The notes under the pieces were generated by a model. That model had not been told where the DNA came from, made no database searches, and was given only the letters and a program-made list of their open reading frames with translations. Of a DNA stretch of 64,000 nt, positions 44,549 through 54,188 are shown piece after piece (the stretch's first letter is position 1; each line of letters opens with the position of its first letter). The position numbers and the translations under genes were made by a program. This DNA comes from Rhizobium sp. 16-449-1b (GTDB lineage: Bacteria; Pseudomonadota; Alphaproteobacteria; Rhizobiales; Rhizobiaceae). Location: assembly GCF_017741935.1 (NCBI RefSeq), contig NZ_JAGHMH010000002.1:186001-250000 (forward strand). The letters run 5' to 3'.

Positions 44549-45829
44549 TTATTTGAAGACGGCAGTAGGATTATCCAAGCTGTCGGAACCTTCAAGCTTG
44601 ACCGTGCCGAGATCGAGCGCGGCGATCACGCGCTGCACCGATTTCGTCTGGTCGACGAGGCCGTCGATGGCAGCCTGGACAACGGCGTTGCCCTTCTTGT
44701 TGCCCTCGGCGATCATCTGGTCGTACTTCTCGACGTTCTGGCCGCGCTTGGCCATGATCGCCATCGCCTTCAGCGTCGCGTCGAGCTTGCCCTGCATTTC
44801 CTTGTCGAGCTTCTTGTCCTTGGCGGCGACGAGATCGTGCAGCGAGGGACCCTTCATCTTCGTACCGTCGACGCGGGTGTAGTTGCCCGTATAGGCGGCG
44901 GCGATGCCGACAGCGTCGTTGAGGTGCGAGTTGTAGGTGTTGTCGGAGAAGCAATCATGCTCTTCTTCCGGATCGTGCAGGATCAGGCCGAGCTTCATGC
45001 GCTCGCCGGCGAGTTCGCCGTAGGAGAGCGAGCCCATGCCGGTCAGGATGGCGACGAGGCCGGCTTTCGGATCGGCTTCGACATGCTTGGTGGCTTCGCC
45101 ATCCGGCTTCCAGTTGTCGGTCATTTCCTGCAGGTCGGAGACCAGAAGCGTCGATGCCGACTTCAGATATTCGGCGCGGCGGTCGCAATTGCCGTGCGTG
45201 CAATTCTTCAGGTCGTAATCGGTGGCCGGGCGGTTGCCGGCGCCTGGGCCGGTGCCGTTAAGGTCCTGGCCCCAGAGCAGGAATTCGATGGCGTGATAGC
45301 CGGTCGCGACGTTGGCTTCCACGCCGCCCGCTTCAGCCAGCGTACCGGAGAGGAATTCGGGCGTCAGCTTCGAAGCGTCGACATCCTTGCCGTCGATCTT
45401 GATCGTCTTGTTGGCGATCACGTTGGCGACGTAAAGCGAGTTCTCGTCGCTCTCGGTGCCGTAGGAGGCGTCGACATAGTCGATCAGGCCTTCGTCGAGC
45501 GGCCAGGCGTTGACCTTGCCTTCCCAGTCATCGACGATCGGGTTGCCGAAGCGATAGACTTCCGTCTGCTGATAGGGAACGCGGGCCTTGATCCAGGCGG
45601 CGCGCGCAGCTTCCAGCGTCTTGTCCGTCGGCTCCTTCAAGAAGGCGTCGATCGCGGCGTCCAGAGCCTTCGCCGTGGTCAGCGCGTCTTCATACTTCGC
45701 GTGGCCGACTTCAGTGTAATATTTCACAACGGCAGCAGCATCCGGGGCCGCGTAAGCGGGGATGGCGGACAGAGCGGTTGGGGCCACCGCCAGCGCCAGG
45801 GCTGCGCAGAAATTTTTGTTGAGTTTCAT
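44549..45829 (-). CDS. Imelysin family protein (IrpA-like)
   Basis: A 426-residue exported protein, signal peptide MKLNKNFCAALALAVAPTALSAIPAYA. The imelysin GxHxxE motif is intact in GYHAIEFLLWGQDLNG (about 165-180), along with PVDDWEGKVNAWPLDEGLIDYVD-like metal-site surroundings. Related proteins (IrpA, ICMP) are induced by iron limitation. First gene of the cluster. Upstream lies a CAAAC-N6-GTTTG palindrome. Confidence 0.92.
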   Translation of the reverse strand: MKLNKNFCAALALAVAPTALSAIPAYAAPDAAAVVKYYTEVGHAKYEDALTTAKALDAAIDAFLKEPTDKTLEAARAAWIKARVPYQQTEVYRFGNPIVDDWEGKVNAWPLDEGLIDYVDASYGTESDENSLYVANVIANKTIKIDGKDVDASKLTPEFLSGTLAEAGGVEANVATGYHAIEFLLWGQDLNGTGPGAGNRPATDYDLKNCTHGNCDRRAEYLKSASTLLVSDLQEMTDNWKPDGEATKHVEADPKAGLVAILTGMGSLSYGELAGERMKLGLILHDPEEEHDCFSDNTYNSHLNDAVGIAAAYTGNYTRVDGTKMKGPSLHDLVAAKDKKLDKEMQGKLDATLKAMAIMAKRGQNVEKYDQMIAEGNKKGNAVVQAAIDGLVDQTKSVQRVIAALDLGTVKLEGSDSLDNPTAVFK

Positions 45830-45902
45830 GGGATCCTCTCCTGTGACGGGCGAGCTTTATAAGGCCCGACGAAAATGTCTTCGCGCAAAAGCAAACTGGT
45901 GT

Positions 45903-45918
45903 CAAACACTCTAGTTTG
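45903..45918. promoter_or_regulatory. Inverted repeat upstream of the iron cluster
   Basis: CAAAC-N6-GTTTG, 74 bp before the imelysin start, next to a TTGACA-like element on the minus strand. It does not clearly match remembered Irr or RirA motifs. A candidate operator only. Confidence 0.3.
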
Positions 45919-46042
45919 GAATGGTTTTAAGGAAACGAAATCCGCCGAAAGGCCATGAAATCGAAATCGAATTGCTTGGAAAATGGGCGATATATGAGTA
46001 ATCACTGTGCAACTGCATAAACATTGTCCGGATTGATCGCGT

Positions 46043-46549
46043 ATGCGCCGACATCTCAAGCATTTCACCCATCGCCATGAGCCGAAAGGTACCGTCCATC
46101 TCCATCTGAAATCCGGCATCGGCGCCATGATCGGCATGGCATCCGTCGGCGCGCTCACCGTTTTCACCGGTATTCCGCTGCTGATCGCGCCCTTCGGCGC
46201 CACGGCGGTGCTGATCTTCGGCCAGCCGAAGAGCCCGCTCGCGCAGCCGGCCAACGTCATCGGCGGCTACCTTCTGGCGGCGCTGATCGGCGGCCTGGCG
46301 GTCTTCCTGTTTCCGGGTCTCTGGTGGGTCGGCGCGATTGCCGTCGGGCTGACGATTGCCGGCATGCTGATGCTGCGCGTCACCCATCCGCCGGCGGGCG
46401 CCGTGCCGCTGGTGGCCTTCGGCTCGCATATGGGCGGACCGATGCTGTTTCTGATCGTCGGTTTCGGCAGTGCGCTGTTGATCGCGATCGCCGTGCTGCA
46501 TCACCTGATCCCGCCGCGGCATCAATATCCGCTGCGGGCGCCGCACTGA
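46043..46549 (+). CDS. HPP family membrane protein
   Basis: A 168-residue protein with four membrane helices and the namesake motif THPPAGAVPL (near 115-124), preceded by FGATAVLIFGQPKSPLAQP. HPP proteins have been linked to nitrite transport in plants and cyanobacteria; substrate here unknown. The N-terminus is His/Arg-rich (MRRHLKHFTHRHEPKG). Divergent from the iron cluster. Confidence 0.9.
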   Translation: MRRHLKHFTHRHEPKGTVHLHLKSGIGAMIGMASVGALTVFTGIPLLIAPFGATAVLIFGQPKSPLAQPANVIGGYLLAALIGGLAVFLFPGLWWVGAIAVGLTIAGMLMLRVTHPPAGAVPLVAFGSHMGGPMLFLIVGFGSALLIAIAVLHHLIPPRHQYPLRAPH

Positions 46550-46565
46550 TCCAGGCTCTATTGAT

Positions 46566-47855
46566 TTAGGCTTTGCGCTTCATCCGGCAGAAGAAGAAGC
46601 CATCCGTGTCTGTCGATGCGGGCGTAAGCGTAATCGTCTGGCCATCCGACGAGCGCGGATGCGGGCTGTCCTTGCCGAACAGCTGATCCCAGCCCTCAAG
46701 CGCGCCCGCAATCTCGAACGCGGGATTGGCGGCGGTAAACGCGCGCACCTGCTCCTCGTTTTCCTGCGGCAGTACCGAGCAGGTCACGTAGATCAGCTCT
46801 CCGCCGGGGCGCACATAGGCGCTCGCCTGGCTGAGTGCGTCCTGCTGCTGCGCGGTGCGCTCATCGAGGTTCTTGGCCGTCAGGCGCCATTTCGTATCCG
46901 GGCGCCGGCGCCATGTGCCGGTGCCCGTGCAGGGCGCATCGACCAGCACCTTGTCGCAACGATCCTCTAGGTTCTTCAGCGCCTTCGGATTGTCGTGCAC
47001 CTGAACGTTTCGGGTGCCGGCGCGCTTCAGCCGCTCGATAATCGGCGCCAGCCGCTTGCGGTCGGCGTCATAGGCGTGAACCTGGCCCTTGTTGTGCATC
47101 GCGGCCGACATGGCGAGCGTCTTGCCACCGCCGCCGGCGCAATAGTCGAGCACCTGCTCGCCATCCTGGGGCAGCACGAGATCGGCCACGATCTGCGATC
47201 CCTCGTCCTGAACCTCGAACCAGCCTTTTTGGAACGAAAGCTCCGCTGTCACGTTGGGAAGACGGGAGGCTCCTTCGCCCGCGGCAATCCGGATGCCGTA
47301 GCGTGCGATGCTGGCCTCCTGAGCGCCTGATCTTTCGAGCGCCTTGACGGCCTTTTCGCGGGTGGCCTTCAGGATGTTGGCACGCAGATCGAGCGTCGGT
47401 CGCTCGGCGAGCGCCTGGGCTTCGCGAAGCCAGGTGTCGCCGAAGGATTTTTCGAAGGTGGGCTGTATCCATTCCGGGATATCGCCCTGAATATGGGAAG
47501 GAGCGTCCTTGAGATCACGGGAGTGAAAGGCCGAAAGCGTTGCCTCGGAAAGCGCTGCCGGCGCGAACTTGTCATCGGCAAGCTCGGCGGCAAGCGTCTC
47601 GGGCGTAAAGCCCCACTGGCGGAACATGACGGCATGGGCAATCGCCGATGCGCTGTCGTCATCCATAAGCCAGGCGTGCGAGAGGCGCATGCGAAGCGCG
47701 TCGTAGACGATGTTGCCGATTGCGGCGCGGTCGCCGGAACCGGCGAAGCGGTGCGCGAGCCCCCAATCCTTGAGGGCATCGGCGACAGGCCGTCTGCGGG
47801 CATCGATGTCTTCAAGAACCGAAATCGCCCCTTCGAGCCTACCGCCCAATCGCAT
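46566..47855 (-). CDS. rsmB: 16S rRNA (cytosine-C5)-methyltransferase RsmB-like
   Basis: A 429-residue NOL1/NOP2/Sun family enzyme. SAM-binding motif I is VLDYCAGGGGKTLAMSA. Catalytic cysteines are in VDAPCTGTGTWRRRPDTKW and TCSVLPQENEEQV. The N-terminal region replaces the NusB-like domain of E. coli RsmB and is divergent, so the exact target cytosine is not certain. Confidence 0.9.
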   Translation of the reverse strand: MRLGGRLEGAISVLEDIDARRRPVADALKDWGLAHRFAGSGDRAAIGNIVYDALRMRLSHAWLMDDDSASAIAHAVMFRQWGFTPETLAAELADDKFAPAALSEATLSAFHSRDLKDAPSHIQGDIPEWIQPTFEKSFGDTWLREAQALAERPTLDLRANILKATREKAVKALERSGAQEASIARYGIRIAAGEGASRLPNVTAELSFQKGWFEVQDEGSQIVADLVLPQDGEQVLDYCAGGGGKTLAMSAAMHNKGQVHAYDADRKRLAPIIERLKRAGTRNVQVHDNPKALKNLEDRCDKVLVDAPCTGTGTWRRRPDTKWRLTAKNLDERTAQQQDALSQASAYVRPGGELIYVTCSVLPQENEEQVRAFTAANPAFEIAGALEGWDQLFGKDSPHPRSSDGQTITLTPASTDTDGFFFCRMKRKA

Positions 47856-48016
47856 TCACAACGCTCCTATTGCCTGGATCAATGCCGGACCTTCAAGGCC
47901 CGGCGGCTTGTGAACGATCCGCAGGAAGCGCGACAGACGCAGCGGATGGTACACAAGTCTCAACCGCGTGGTATCCGCGATTGGCGGCAAGAGCAAGCGG
48001 TGCCTTATATCAGGCG

Positions 48017-48379
48017 TTAGCCGATGACTTCGTAGCAGACCTTGGCGGTGCCGGTGCTGACCATGCCGATATTGCTGGCGGCTGCACGGGAAAGATCGAG
48101 AACGCGGCCGCGGATGAACGGACCGCGATCGTTGATGCGCACGACGACGCTGCGGCCATTGTTGCGGTTGGTGACCTTGACCTTGGTGCCGAAAGCGAGC
48201 GAGCGGTGCGCGGCAGTATTGATGGTCGGGTTCATGCGTTCGCCGGAAGCGGTTTTGGAGTGAAGTGCGTACCACGACGCGCCACCGCAACCATTTGCAG
48301 CAAAACCTTCCATCGGAAGGATCGTAGAACAAGCTGCTATAGTTGTGACGGCGATAATAGAACGACAAATTTTCTTCAA
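48017..48379 (-). CDS. rlpA: RlpA-like septal protein (double-psi beta-barrel)
   Basis: A 120-residue exported protein. The leader includes a possible lipobox IAAC (Cys17). The barrel has [53 protein letters not shown] and [10 protein letters not shown], all RlpA hallmarks. There is no SPOR domain, so it is a minimal form. RlpA of Pseudomonas is a lytic transglycosylase of denuded septal glycan. A long AT-rich region lies upstream. Confidence 0.9.
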   Translation of the reverse strand: MKKICRSIIAVTTIAACSTILPMEGFAANGCGGASWYALHSKTASGERMNPTINTAAHRSLAFGTKVKVTNRNNGRSVVVRINDRGPFIRGRVLDLSRAAASNIGMVSTGTAKVCYEVIG

Positions 48380-48785
48380 AACGGGGTGTCCCTCAACTGT
48401 TAAACCTACGCCTTGTGGGCGGCGGGGGCTTAAACCGGTCGAAAAGTGGCAGAAAAGTGCCCCGAGTGATCACGGAATGTTACGTTCTGAAATATATGTG
48501 ATAAGCCGGCAAAATGATTCGAACCGTCGTCAAGCGGTTTCGAATGAAAAAAGCGCAATTGAATCAAGTAAAATTAGAACTTTTTTTGCGGGAAGCCGTT
48601 CACGACTCCCGTGATCACAAAAATCACGAAAATAATTTTGCGCGGGCGTCATAATTCCCGCCCCATTTGGGCAATTTCCAAGGCTTCCGCCCAAATTTTG
48701 CGCCAAATTTTAACGAAATCTGCCTGGAGTAGGAATTTCCTACCAATTCATCTGGCGCAATATAGCGATATCAGGGGCGGCTAAG
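48380..48785. other. AT-rich, structured intergenic region upstream of rlpA
   Basis: About 405 bp with no convincing gene. It contains a hairpin ATTCGAACCG...CGGTTTCGAAT (48517-48545, one bulge), two TGATCAC palindromes about 145 bp apart, CGTGAT/ATCACG arms near 48610-48628, GTAGGAA-T-TTCCTAC near 48730-48744, and runs of A and T. It could hold a small RNA, a long rlpA leader or several operators. Confidence 0.5.
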
Positions 48786-49658
48786 TCAGCCGCGCCAGCG
48801 CTCGTTTTGCAACAACTGCGCGAGTGATTGCGGATAGGTGGGGAAGGCGAAGGTGAAGCCGGCGGCCTTCAGCTTGGCGTTCGAAACGCGCTTGTTCTCG
48901 CCATAGAAGGAGCGCGCCATCGGCGTCAGTTCGGCGGTCTCGAAGGCCTGTTCCGGCGGCGGCTCGACATCCATCAGGCGGGCCGCCTCGACGATGACAT
49001 CCTGCGGCGGGCCGGGGCGGTCGTCGGTCACATTATAGATGCCGCCAAGTTTATGCTCGGCAAGAAACCACGCGCTGGCGCCGATATCCTCGACGCGGAT
49101 GCGGTTGAACACCTGATCCTTCTTGATCAGCCGCCGCGCCGTGCCGCGCGCCAAATTGACGAAGGCATTGCGGCCCGGTCCGTAGATGCCGGACAGGCGC
49201 AGCACCGCCGCGGGAATGCCGATCCGTTCGCCGATCGCAATCCACGCCGCCTCCGCCTCCAAGCGCTCCTTGGAGCGGCCCGAGACCGGAACGCACGGCG
49301 TCTCCTCGCTCACCCATTCGCCCTTGTGGTCGCCATAGACGCCGACGGTCGAGAGATAACCGATCCAGGAGAGTTCAGGCATGAGCGTCTCGATGCGCTC
49401 GCCCGCAAGCTTCAGCAGCGGATCGCCTGCCTCGCGCGGCGCGATCGATTGCACCAGATGCGTGGCCGAGCGCATGGCATCAATGAGTGTCGCATCGAGC
49501 GTCTCGCCGTCGAAGACGAAGGCCTCTATGCCCTCGGCTCTGAGCGCCGCTGCTTTCTCTTCAGAGCGCGTCGTGCCGGAAACGCGAAAACCCTCGGCCA
49601 TGAATGCCTTGGCAATTGCCGTGCCGGAGAAGCCGCAACCGAAAATCACAAGATGCAT
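48786..49658 (-). CDS. NAD(P)-binding SDR-type epimerase (YeeZ-like)
   Basis: A 290-residue protein starting [24 protein letters not shown], with a glycine-rich nucleotide site GCGFSGTA. STVGVYGDHKGEWVSEETP (central) and LRLSGIYGPGRNAF follow the extended/atypical SDR pattern; the active-site Tyr is in VGVYGD rather than YxxxK. Substrate unknown. ATGA-type overlap with queG, so co-translated. Confidence 0.87.
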   Translation of the reverse strand: MHLVIFGCGFSGTAIAKAFMAEGFRVSGTTRSEEKAAALRAEGIEAFVFDGETLDATLIDAMRSATHLVQSIAPREAGDPLLKLAGERIETLMPELSWIGYLSTVGVYGDHKGEWVSEETPCVPVSGRSKERLEAEAAWIAIGERIGIPAAVLRLSGIYGPGRNAFVNLARGTARRLIKKDQVFNRIRVEDIGASAWFLAEHKLGGIYNVTDDRPGPPQDVIVEAARLMDVEPPPEQAFETAELTPMARSFYGENKRVSNAKLKAAGFTFAFPTYPQSLAQLLQNERWRG

Positions 49659-50818
49659 CACGCCGCTCCCGCCAGTCTCCATTCGTTCAGCACATCGCTG
49701 TCCGACTCATCCTGAGGCCTTTGTGCAGCAAAGCGCTGGAATTCGCCAGCCTCCATCAGCCGCGACAGCGCCCATATCGCCATGGCCCGCACCACGGGCG
49801 AGGCATCGGCGGCAAGAGAAAGGCAGGCATCGAGGAATCGGCGGTCGCCGGAATTGCCGGCCGCGATCAGCACATTGCGCACGAAGCGGTCGCGGCCGAT
49901 ACGCTTGACCGGGGAGCCGCTGAAGAAACTGCGGAAGGTGGGATCGTCGAGCGAAAGCAGCGCGGCGATATCAGGCTCCTGCAGATCCTCGCGCGCCTTC
50001 AGCTTCATTTCGGACGCAGCACTTGCAAACTTGTTCCAGGGACAGGCGGCAAGACAGTCATCGCAGCCGTAGATACGGTTGCCGATCAGCGGCCGGATGG
50101 CCGGATCGATCGGTCCTTTGTGCTCGATCGTCAGATAGGAGATGCACCGCCGCGCGTCGATCTGATAAGGCGCCGGGAAGGCTGCCGTCGGGCAGGCGTC
50201 GAGACAGGCCCGGCACGAGCCGCAATGATCGATCTCCGGCGCATCGATCAAAAGGTCGGCCGTGGTGAACATCGAGCCGAGAAACAGCCAGGAGCCATGC
50301 GCGCGGCTGACGAGATTGGTGTGCTTGCCCTGCCAGCCGAGCCCGGCCGCGGCCGCCAGAGGCTTCTCCATCACGGGGGCAGTATCGACGAACACCTTCA
50401 CATCCTCGCCGGCGCGCGCCGCAAACCGCGTGGCGATCTCCTTCAGCCGGCCCTTGATGATGTCGTGATAATCGCGGTTGCGCGCATAGACAGAGATCGC
50501 CGCCTTGTCCGGCTTCTCGAGAATGCCGCGCGGGTCTTCCTCGGGCCCGTAGTTCATCGCGAAGACGACGACCGATTTCACGTCGCTCCAAAGCGTGCGG
50601 GGATCGCCGCGCCGCTCGCGCGTCTCGGCCATCCACTCCATCGTCCCGTGCCTGCCGGCATCGATGAACTGGCCGAGGCGTTCCTTCGCCTCGGGAATGC
50701 TGTCCGGCCGCGTGATCCGACAGAGATCGAAGCCGAGCGCCTGCGCTTCCGCCTTGACGAAGGCGGTCAGCGTCTGCAGGCGTTTGTTTTCCTTGGTCTG
50801 TGCGGATCGTTCGGGCAT
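49658..50818 (-). CDS. queG: Epoxyqueuosine reductase
   Basis: A 386-residue iron-sulphur, cobalamin-dependent enzyme that performs the last step of queuosine synthesis in tRNA. Two 4Fe-4S motifs: [16 protein letters not shown] and [13 protein letters not shown]. The cobalamin/active-site region includes [28 protein letters not shown]. The C-terminal HEAT-like part follows. The frame is open far upstream, over the GST gene, but [14 protein letters not shown] at 50818 is the start. In an operon with GST and the SDR gene. Confidence 0.94.
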   Translation of the reverse strand: MPERSAQTKENKRLQTLTAFVKAEAQALGFDLCRITRPDSIPEAKERLGQFIDAGRHGTMEWMAETRERRGDPRTLWSDVKSVVVFAMNYGPEEDPRGILEKPDKAAISVYARNRDYHDIIKGRLKEIATRFAARAGEDVKVFVDTAPVMEKPLAAAAGLGWQGKHTNLVSRAHGSWLFLGSMFTTADLLIDAPEIDHCGSCRACLDACPTAAFPAPYQIDARRCISYLTIEHKGPIDPAIRPLIGNRIYGCDDCLAACPWNKFASAASEMKLKAREDLQEPDIAALLSLDDPTFRSFFSGSPVKRIGRDRFVRNVLIAAGNSGDRRFLDACLSLAADASPVVRAMAIWALSRLMEAGEFQRFAAQRPQDESDSDVLNEWRLAGAA

Positions 50819-50829
50819 GAGAGGCCCCG

Positions 50830-51522
50830 TCAGAAATCCAGGTCGGCGTAATGCGAAACAGGGGTCAGGCCGCGCACGCGTTCGGTGAGCAGCGGGCGGA
50901 AGGACGGGCGCGACTTGATGCGCTGGTACCATTCCTTGACGAGCGGCGATTCCGTCCAGTCGATCTCGCCGAGATAGTCGAGAATGGAGACGGAAGAGGC
51001 GGCCGCCAGATCGGCATAGCTCATCCGATCGCCCGCAAGCCACTGGCGCGAGCCGGAGAGCCAGGTGAGATACTTCATGTGCTGGCGGATATTGGCGCGC
51101 GCCGTGCGCAGGATCTTCGAATCCGGTGCGCCACCGCCCTGGTCCGCCGTCATCTGCAGCTTGTAGACGCGCTCGCGCGCCAGCGGCCGGGTCACGTCGG
51201 TTTCCATCTTGACCATGAACCACTCCGTCAGCCGCCGGATCTCGGCGCGCTGGAAGGGGTCCTCGGCCAGCAGTCGACGATCGCGCTTCAGTACGCCGTG
51301 CGTCTCGTCGAGATATTCGGAGATCACGGTGGCCCCACAGAGCGCGCGCATGCTGTCGTCGACATAAACGGGCAGGGTGCCTGCCGGGTTGAGCGCCAGG
51401 AAATCCCGGCGCTTCTCCCAGGTCTGCTCTTCGATCAGGTCTGCCTGATAGCCGTACTCCGTCAGGATCAACCGGACGAAGCGTGATGCGGATGACATGG
51501 GGTGATGATAGAGCGTGGGCAT
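50830..51522 (-). CDS. Glutathione S-transferase family protein
   Basis: A 230-residue protein. The thioredoxin-like N-domain ([25 protein letters not shown]) has a Ser-rich active-site segment, and [30 protein letters not shown] carries the cis-Pro and Glu-Ser-like region. The all-helical C-domain has [25 protein letters not shown]. Partner substrate unknown. Starts the queG operon, 11 nt before queG. Confidence 0.92.
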   Translation of the reverse strand: MPTLYHHPMSSASRFVRLILTEYGYQADLIEEQTWEKRRDFLALNPAGTLPVYVDDSMRALCGATVISEYLDETHGVLKRDRRLLAEDPFQRAEIRRLTEWFMVKMETDVTRPLARERVYKLQMTADQGGGAPDSKILRTARANIRQHMKYLTWLSGSRQWLAGDRMSYADLAAASSVSILDYLGEIDWTESPLVKEWYQRIKSRPSFRPLLTERVRGLTPVSHYADLDF

Positions 51523-51804
51523 CGAGACTCGGATTTTTGGATGGCTGGGGGTGCACGTCGCATGGACGCGATGATTATAGCGCCCTAGTCATGACTCATT
51601 CGTTGAAGCTATAGAAGTTTGGCCCCTCCAACACAAGCGAGTCGGGCCGCCCGAAACCCTGACGAAGGAAATCGACCTCGCCCAAAAATCGCCGACAACC
51701 GATCAGAGGTTCTCGTCGCATCCTCGTCTGGTGAAAATTGGTGTCGTTCCCCCAGCGGCACAGCACAATTCCCGTCTGACCGAACCCCGAAACGGAGACA
51801 ATTG

Positions 51805-52602
51805 ATGGATTACATAAACGCGATAATCCTAGGCATAGTCGAAGGCATTACCGAGTTTCTACCGATTTCAAGCACCGGCCACCTCATCATTGCGGAGCAA
51901 TGGCTCGGCCACCGGTCTGATCTTTTCAACATCGTCATTCAGGCGGGCGCCATCCTCGCCGTCACCATCATCTACTGGCGCCGTATCATGACGCTGCTGC
52001 TCGGCTGGCAGGATCCCGAAAACCGCTCCTATCTCTTCAAGCTCATCCTCGCCTTCCTGATCACCGCCGTCCTCGGCCTGATCGTCAAGAAGCTTGGCTT
52101 CGAACTCCCGAGCACGGCCACCCCGATCGCCTGGGCGCTGATCATCGGCGGTATCTGGATGATGGTTGCCGAATGGCTCGCCGCCCGCCGTCCGCCGCAC
52201 AAGGAGATCACCTGGCTGGTCGCCATCCTGGTTGGTATCGCGCAGGTCGTCGCCGGCGTCTTTCCGGGCACCTCGCGTTCGGCGTCCACGATCTTCGTCG
52301 CCATGCTCGCCGGCACGGGCAACCGCGCGGCCGCCACGGAATTCGCGTTCCTCGTCGGTATCCCGACCATGTATGCGGCAAGCGCCTATGAATTGCTGAA
52401 GACGTTCAAGGATGGTGGCGCGGCCAATGAAGACTGGACGGCTCTCGGCATCGCCTTCGTCGTGTCGACGATCGTTGCCTTCGTCGCCGTCAAGTGGCTG
52501 CTCTCCTATATCCAGAGCAACAAGTTCACGGCCTTCGCGATCTACCGCATCATTCTCGGCGCCATTCTTCTCGGCATGGCATCGGTCGGTATGATCGCCT
52601 GA
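51805..52602 (+). CDS. uppP: Undecaprenyl-diphosphatase
   Basis: A 265-residue membrane phosphatase that recycles the lipid carrier of peptidoglycan and glycan synthesis. Catalytic motif EGITEFLPISSTGHLII (13-29) and PGTSRSASTIF are intact. About eight membrane segments. The frame is open to 51619, but ATG 51805 follows ACGGAGAC. Its product would also serve the Gtr module and PBP1A in this window. Confidence 0.94.
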   Translation: MDYINAIILGIVEGITEFLPISSTGHLIIAEQWLGHRSDLFNIVIQAGAILAVTIIYWRRIMTLLLGWQDPENRSYLFKLILAFLITAVLGLIVKKLGFELPSTATPIAWALIIGGIWMMVAEWLAARRPPHKEITWLVAILVGIAQVVAGVFPGTSRSASTIFVAMLAGTGNRAAATEFAFLVGIPTMYAASAYELLKTFKDGGAANEDWTALGIAFVVSTIVAFVAVKWLLSYIQSNKFTAFAIYRIILGAILLGMASVGMIA

Positions 52603-52633
52603 TCGGGAAGCAAAGCTCCCCAACCAAAAAAAG

Positions 52634-52661
52634 AAACCGGCGTCTTGGGGCGCCGGTTTTT
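52634..52661. terminator. Two-way rho-independent terminator
   Basis: AAACCGGCG pairs with CGCCGGTTT around an 8-nt loop. It is followed by a T run on the plus strand and by TTTCTTTTTTT on the minus strand, so it serves both uppP and the small gene facing it. Confidence 0.85.
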
Positions 52662-52664
52662 CTT

Positions 52665-52814
52665 TTACCTGAGAGCTGCGGTTTCGCAGGGATCGACGCC
52701 ATAGGCAGGCGAGCATTCGCCCTTCACGGCAGCGACCGAACCGGGCGCCACGAAAGAACCAGCCAGAATCACCAGCGCCGCGGAAGCAAAAAGCAGCGCA
52801 ATTGACCTACCCAT
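52665..52814 (-). CDS. Tiny exported two-cysteine protein
   Basis: A 49-residue protein starting MGRSIALLFASAALVILAGS behind GAAAGG. A signal peptide is predicted to about residue 29 (SVAA). The mature peptide is only about 20 residues, with Cys34 and Cys43 (KGECSPAYGVDPCETAALR), able to form one disulphide. Function unknown. It ends at the two-way terminator. Confidence 0.6.
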   Translation of the reverse strand: MGRSIALLFASAALVILAGSFVAPGSVAAVKGECSPAYGVDPCETAALR

Positions 52815-53044
52815 CGAAGTAACCTTTCAAGTCGTTTGAGCGCGCCTGTTTGAGGCGCTGAGTCCAAGCACAGACGCGCGGGGTGTGTAGTCAGAGGAAT
52901 GGGAAATAGCAATAAATGTTCCTGCTAAATTTCCTGTTAATTCCGCTAAACTTTTCATGCGACTTTTATGCAACGCCCGGCGGTGCACAACCCCGCGAAA
53001 GCCGGGCATTCAGCCTGTTTTTTAACCCCTGCCTCAAAACGCGC

Positions 53045-53075
53045 AACGCCGCCCGCGGGGTCCGCGAGCGGCGTT
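53045..53075 (-). terminator. Hairpin downstream of the NDUFA9-like gene
   Basis: AACGCCGC pairs with GCGGCGTT around a GC-rich loop. On the minus strand GCGCGTTTTG follows. A plausible terminator for the gene ending at 53099. Confidence 0.6.
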
Positions 53076-53098
53076 GTCGTTAAGAAAATCGGGGTGGA

Positions 53099-54079
53099 TC
53101 AGGCGGCCTTGCCGCTGTTCGTATATTGGCCCTGCGGGCGGAACTGCACGAGATAGCTGTCGATGACGGAGCTTACCATCGTCGGCGCAATACCGAGATC
53201 CCGCAGCGTCCGTCCCTCGGTTTCCGCTTCCTTGGAAACGACGTTGTCCTTCTTCAGAAGCTTCACCTGGTCAGAAGTGATCGGCGGGGCGATCAGCGGG
53301 ATCATGGAGGCGACGCTGCCGATCAGCGAGGCAACGCCGAAGGGAAGCGAGACCAGCGGGTTGGTGCGCGCGGTCGACTTCAGCACTGCTTCGAGACACT
53401 GGCGGAAGGTCAGCACTTCCGGGCCGCCGAGTTCATAGATCTTGCCGCCGGCAACCTTGCCTTCGACAGCCTTGGCCACAGCCTCCGCGACATCCATGAC
53501 ATAGACCGGCTGCAGCTTCGTCTTGCCGCCGCCGATCAGCGGCAGAAACGGCGCCGAGCGCGCCATGCCGGCGAACTTGTTGAAGAAGCCGTCTTCCGGA
53601 CCGAACACGATCGACGGACGGTAGATGATGGCGTCGGGCGCGACCGAGTGGATCGCGGCTTCGGCGCGGCCCTTGGTGCGGGCGTAGGACGAATCGGAGT
53701 TGGCGTTGGCGCCGATCGCCGAGATGTGGACGAGCTTGGCGCCGGCGCCGCGCGCGGCTTCGGCCACGGCGCGACCGCCGAATTCCTGGACGGCCTCAAA
53801 CGAGTTGCGGCCGCTTTCAAACAGGATGCCGACGCAATTGACGACGTAGGACGCACCCTCGACGGCACGGTCGATCGACTGGCGGTAGCGCAGATTGGCC
53901 TGCACGAAGGAAATCTGGCCGACATTGCCGAGCGGCTGCAGGAAGCCGGCGAGATCGGGGCGGCGCACGGCAACCCGGATGCGGTAGCCGCGCTTGGCCA
54001 GCGCGCGTACGACGTGCCTGCCAACGAAGCCGGAGCCTCCGAACACGGTGACGAGTGGCGGCAGGTTGGCAAGGGTCAT
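53099..54079 (-). CDS. NDUFA9-like NAD(P)-binding protein (atypical SDR)
   Basis: A 326-residue protein with the Rossmann motif VTVFGGSGFVGRHVVRAL (9-26) and FVQANLRYRQSIDRAVEGASYVVNCVGI, then YARTKGRAEAAI. It matches the bacterial complex I NDUFA9-subunit-like family, whose members may bind NADPH and associate with respiratory complex I or quinone synthesis. The C-terminal region ends QFRPQGQYTNSGKAA. Monocistronic. Confidence 0.9.
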   Translation of the reverse strand: MTLANLPPLVTVFGGSGFVGRHVVRALAKRGYRIRVAVRRPDLAGFLQPLGNVGQISFVQANLRYRQSIDRAVEGASYVVNCVGILFESGRNSFEAVQEFGGRAVAEAARGAGAKLVHISAIGANANSDSSYARTKGRAEAAIHSVAPDAIIYRPSIVFGPEDGFFNKFAGMARSAPFLPLIGGGKTKLQPVYVMDVAEAVAKAVEGKVAGGKIYELGGPEVLTFRQCLEAVLKSTARTNPLVSLPFGVASLIGSVASMIPLIAPPITSDQVKLLKKDNVVSKEAETEGRTLRDLGIAPTMVSSVIDSYLVQFRPQGQYTNSGKAA

Positions 54080-54188
54080 GGCAGGTTCCTCGGAAGGCTG
54101 ATGTGATTGGCGGGTGATCTCGTCTTAGCCCAATCAGGGTGCGACGAAAAGACCTATCGCACCACGCTTGCCACGACTTTGATCTGCC

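Noticed and set aside
49658..51556. 632-residue reading that fuses queG with an upstream extension
   Set aside because: The first 246 residues are an out-of-frame reading of the GST gene. queG starts at 50818 with normal family length.
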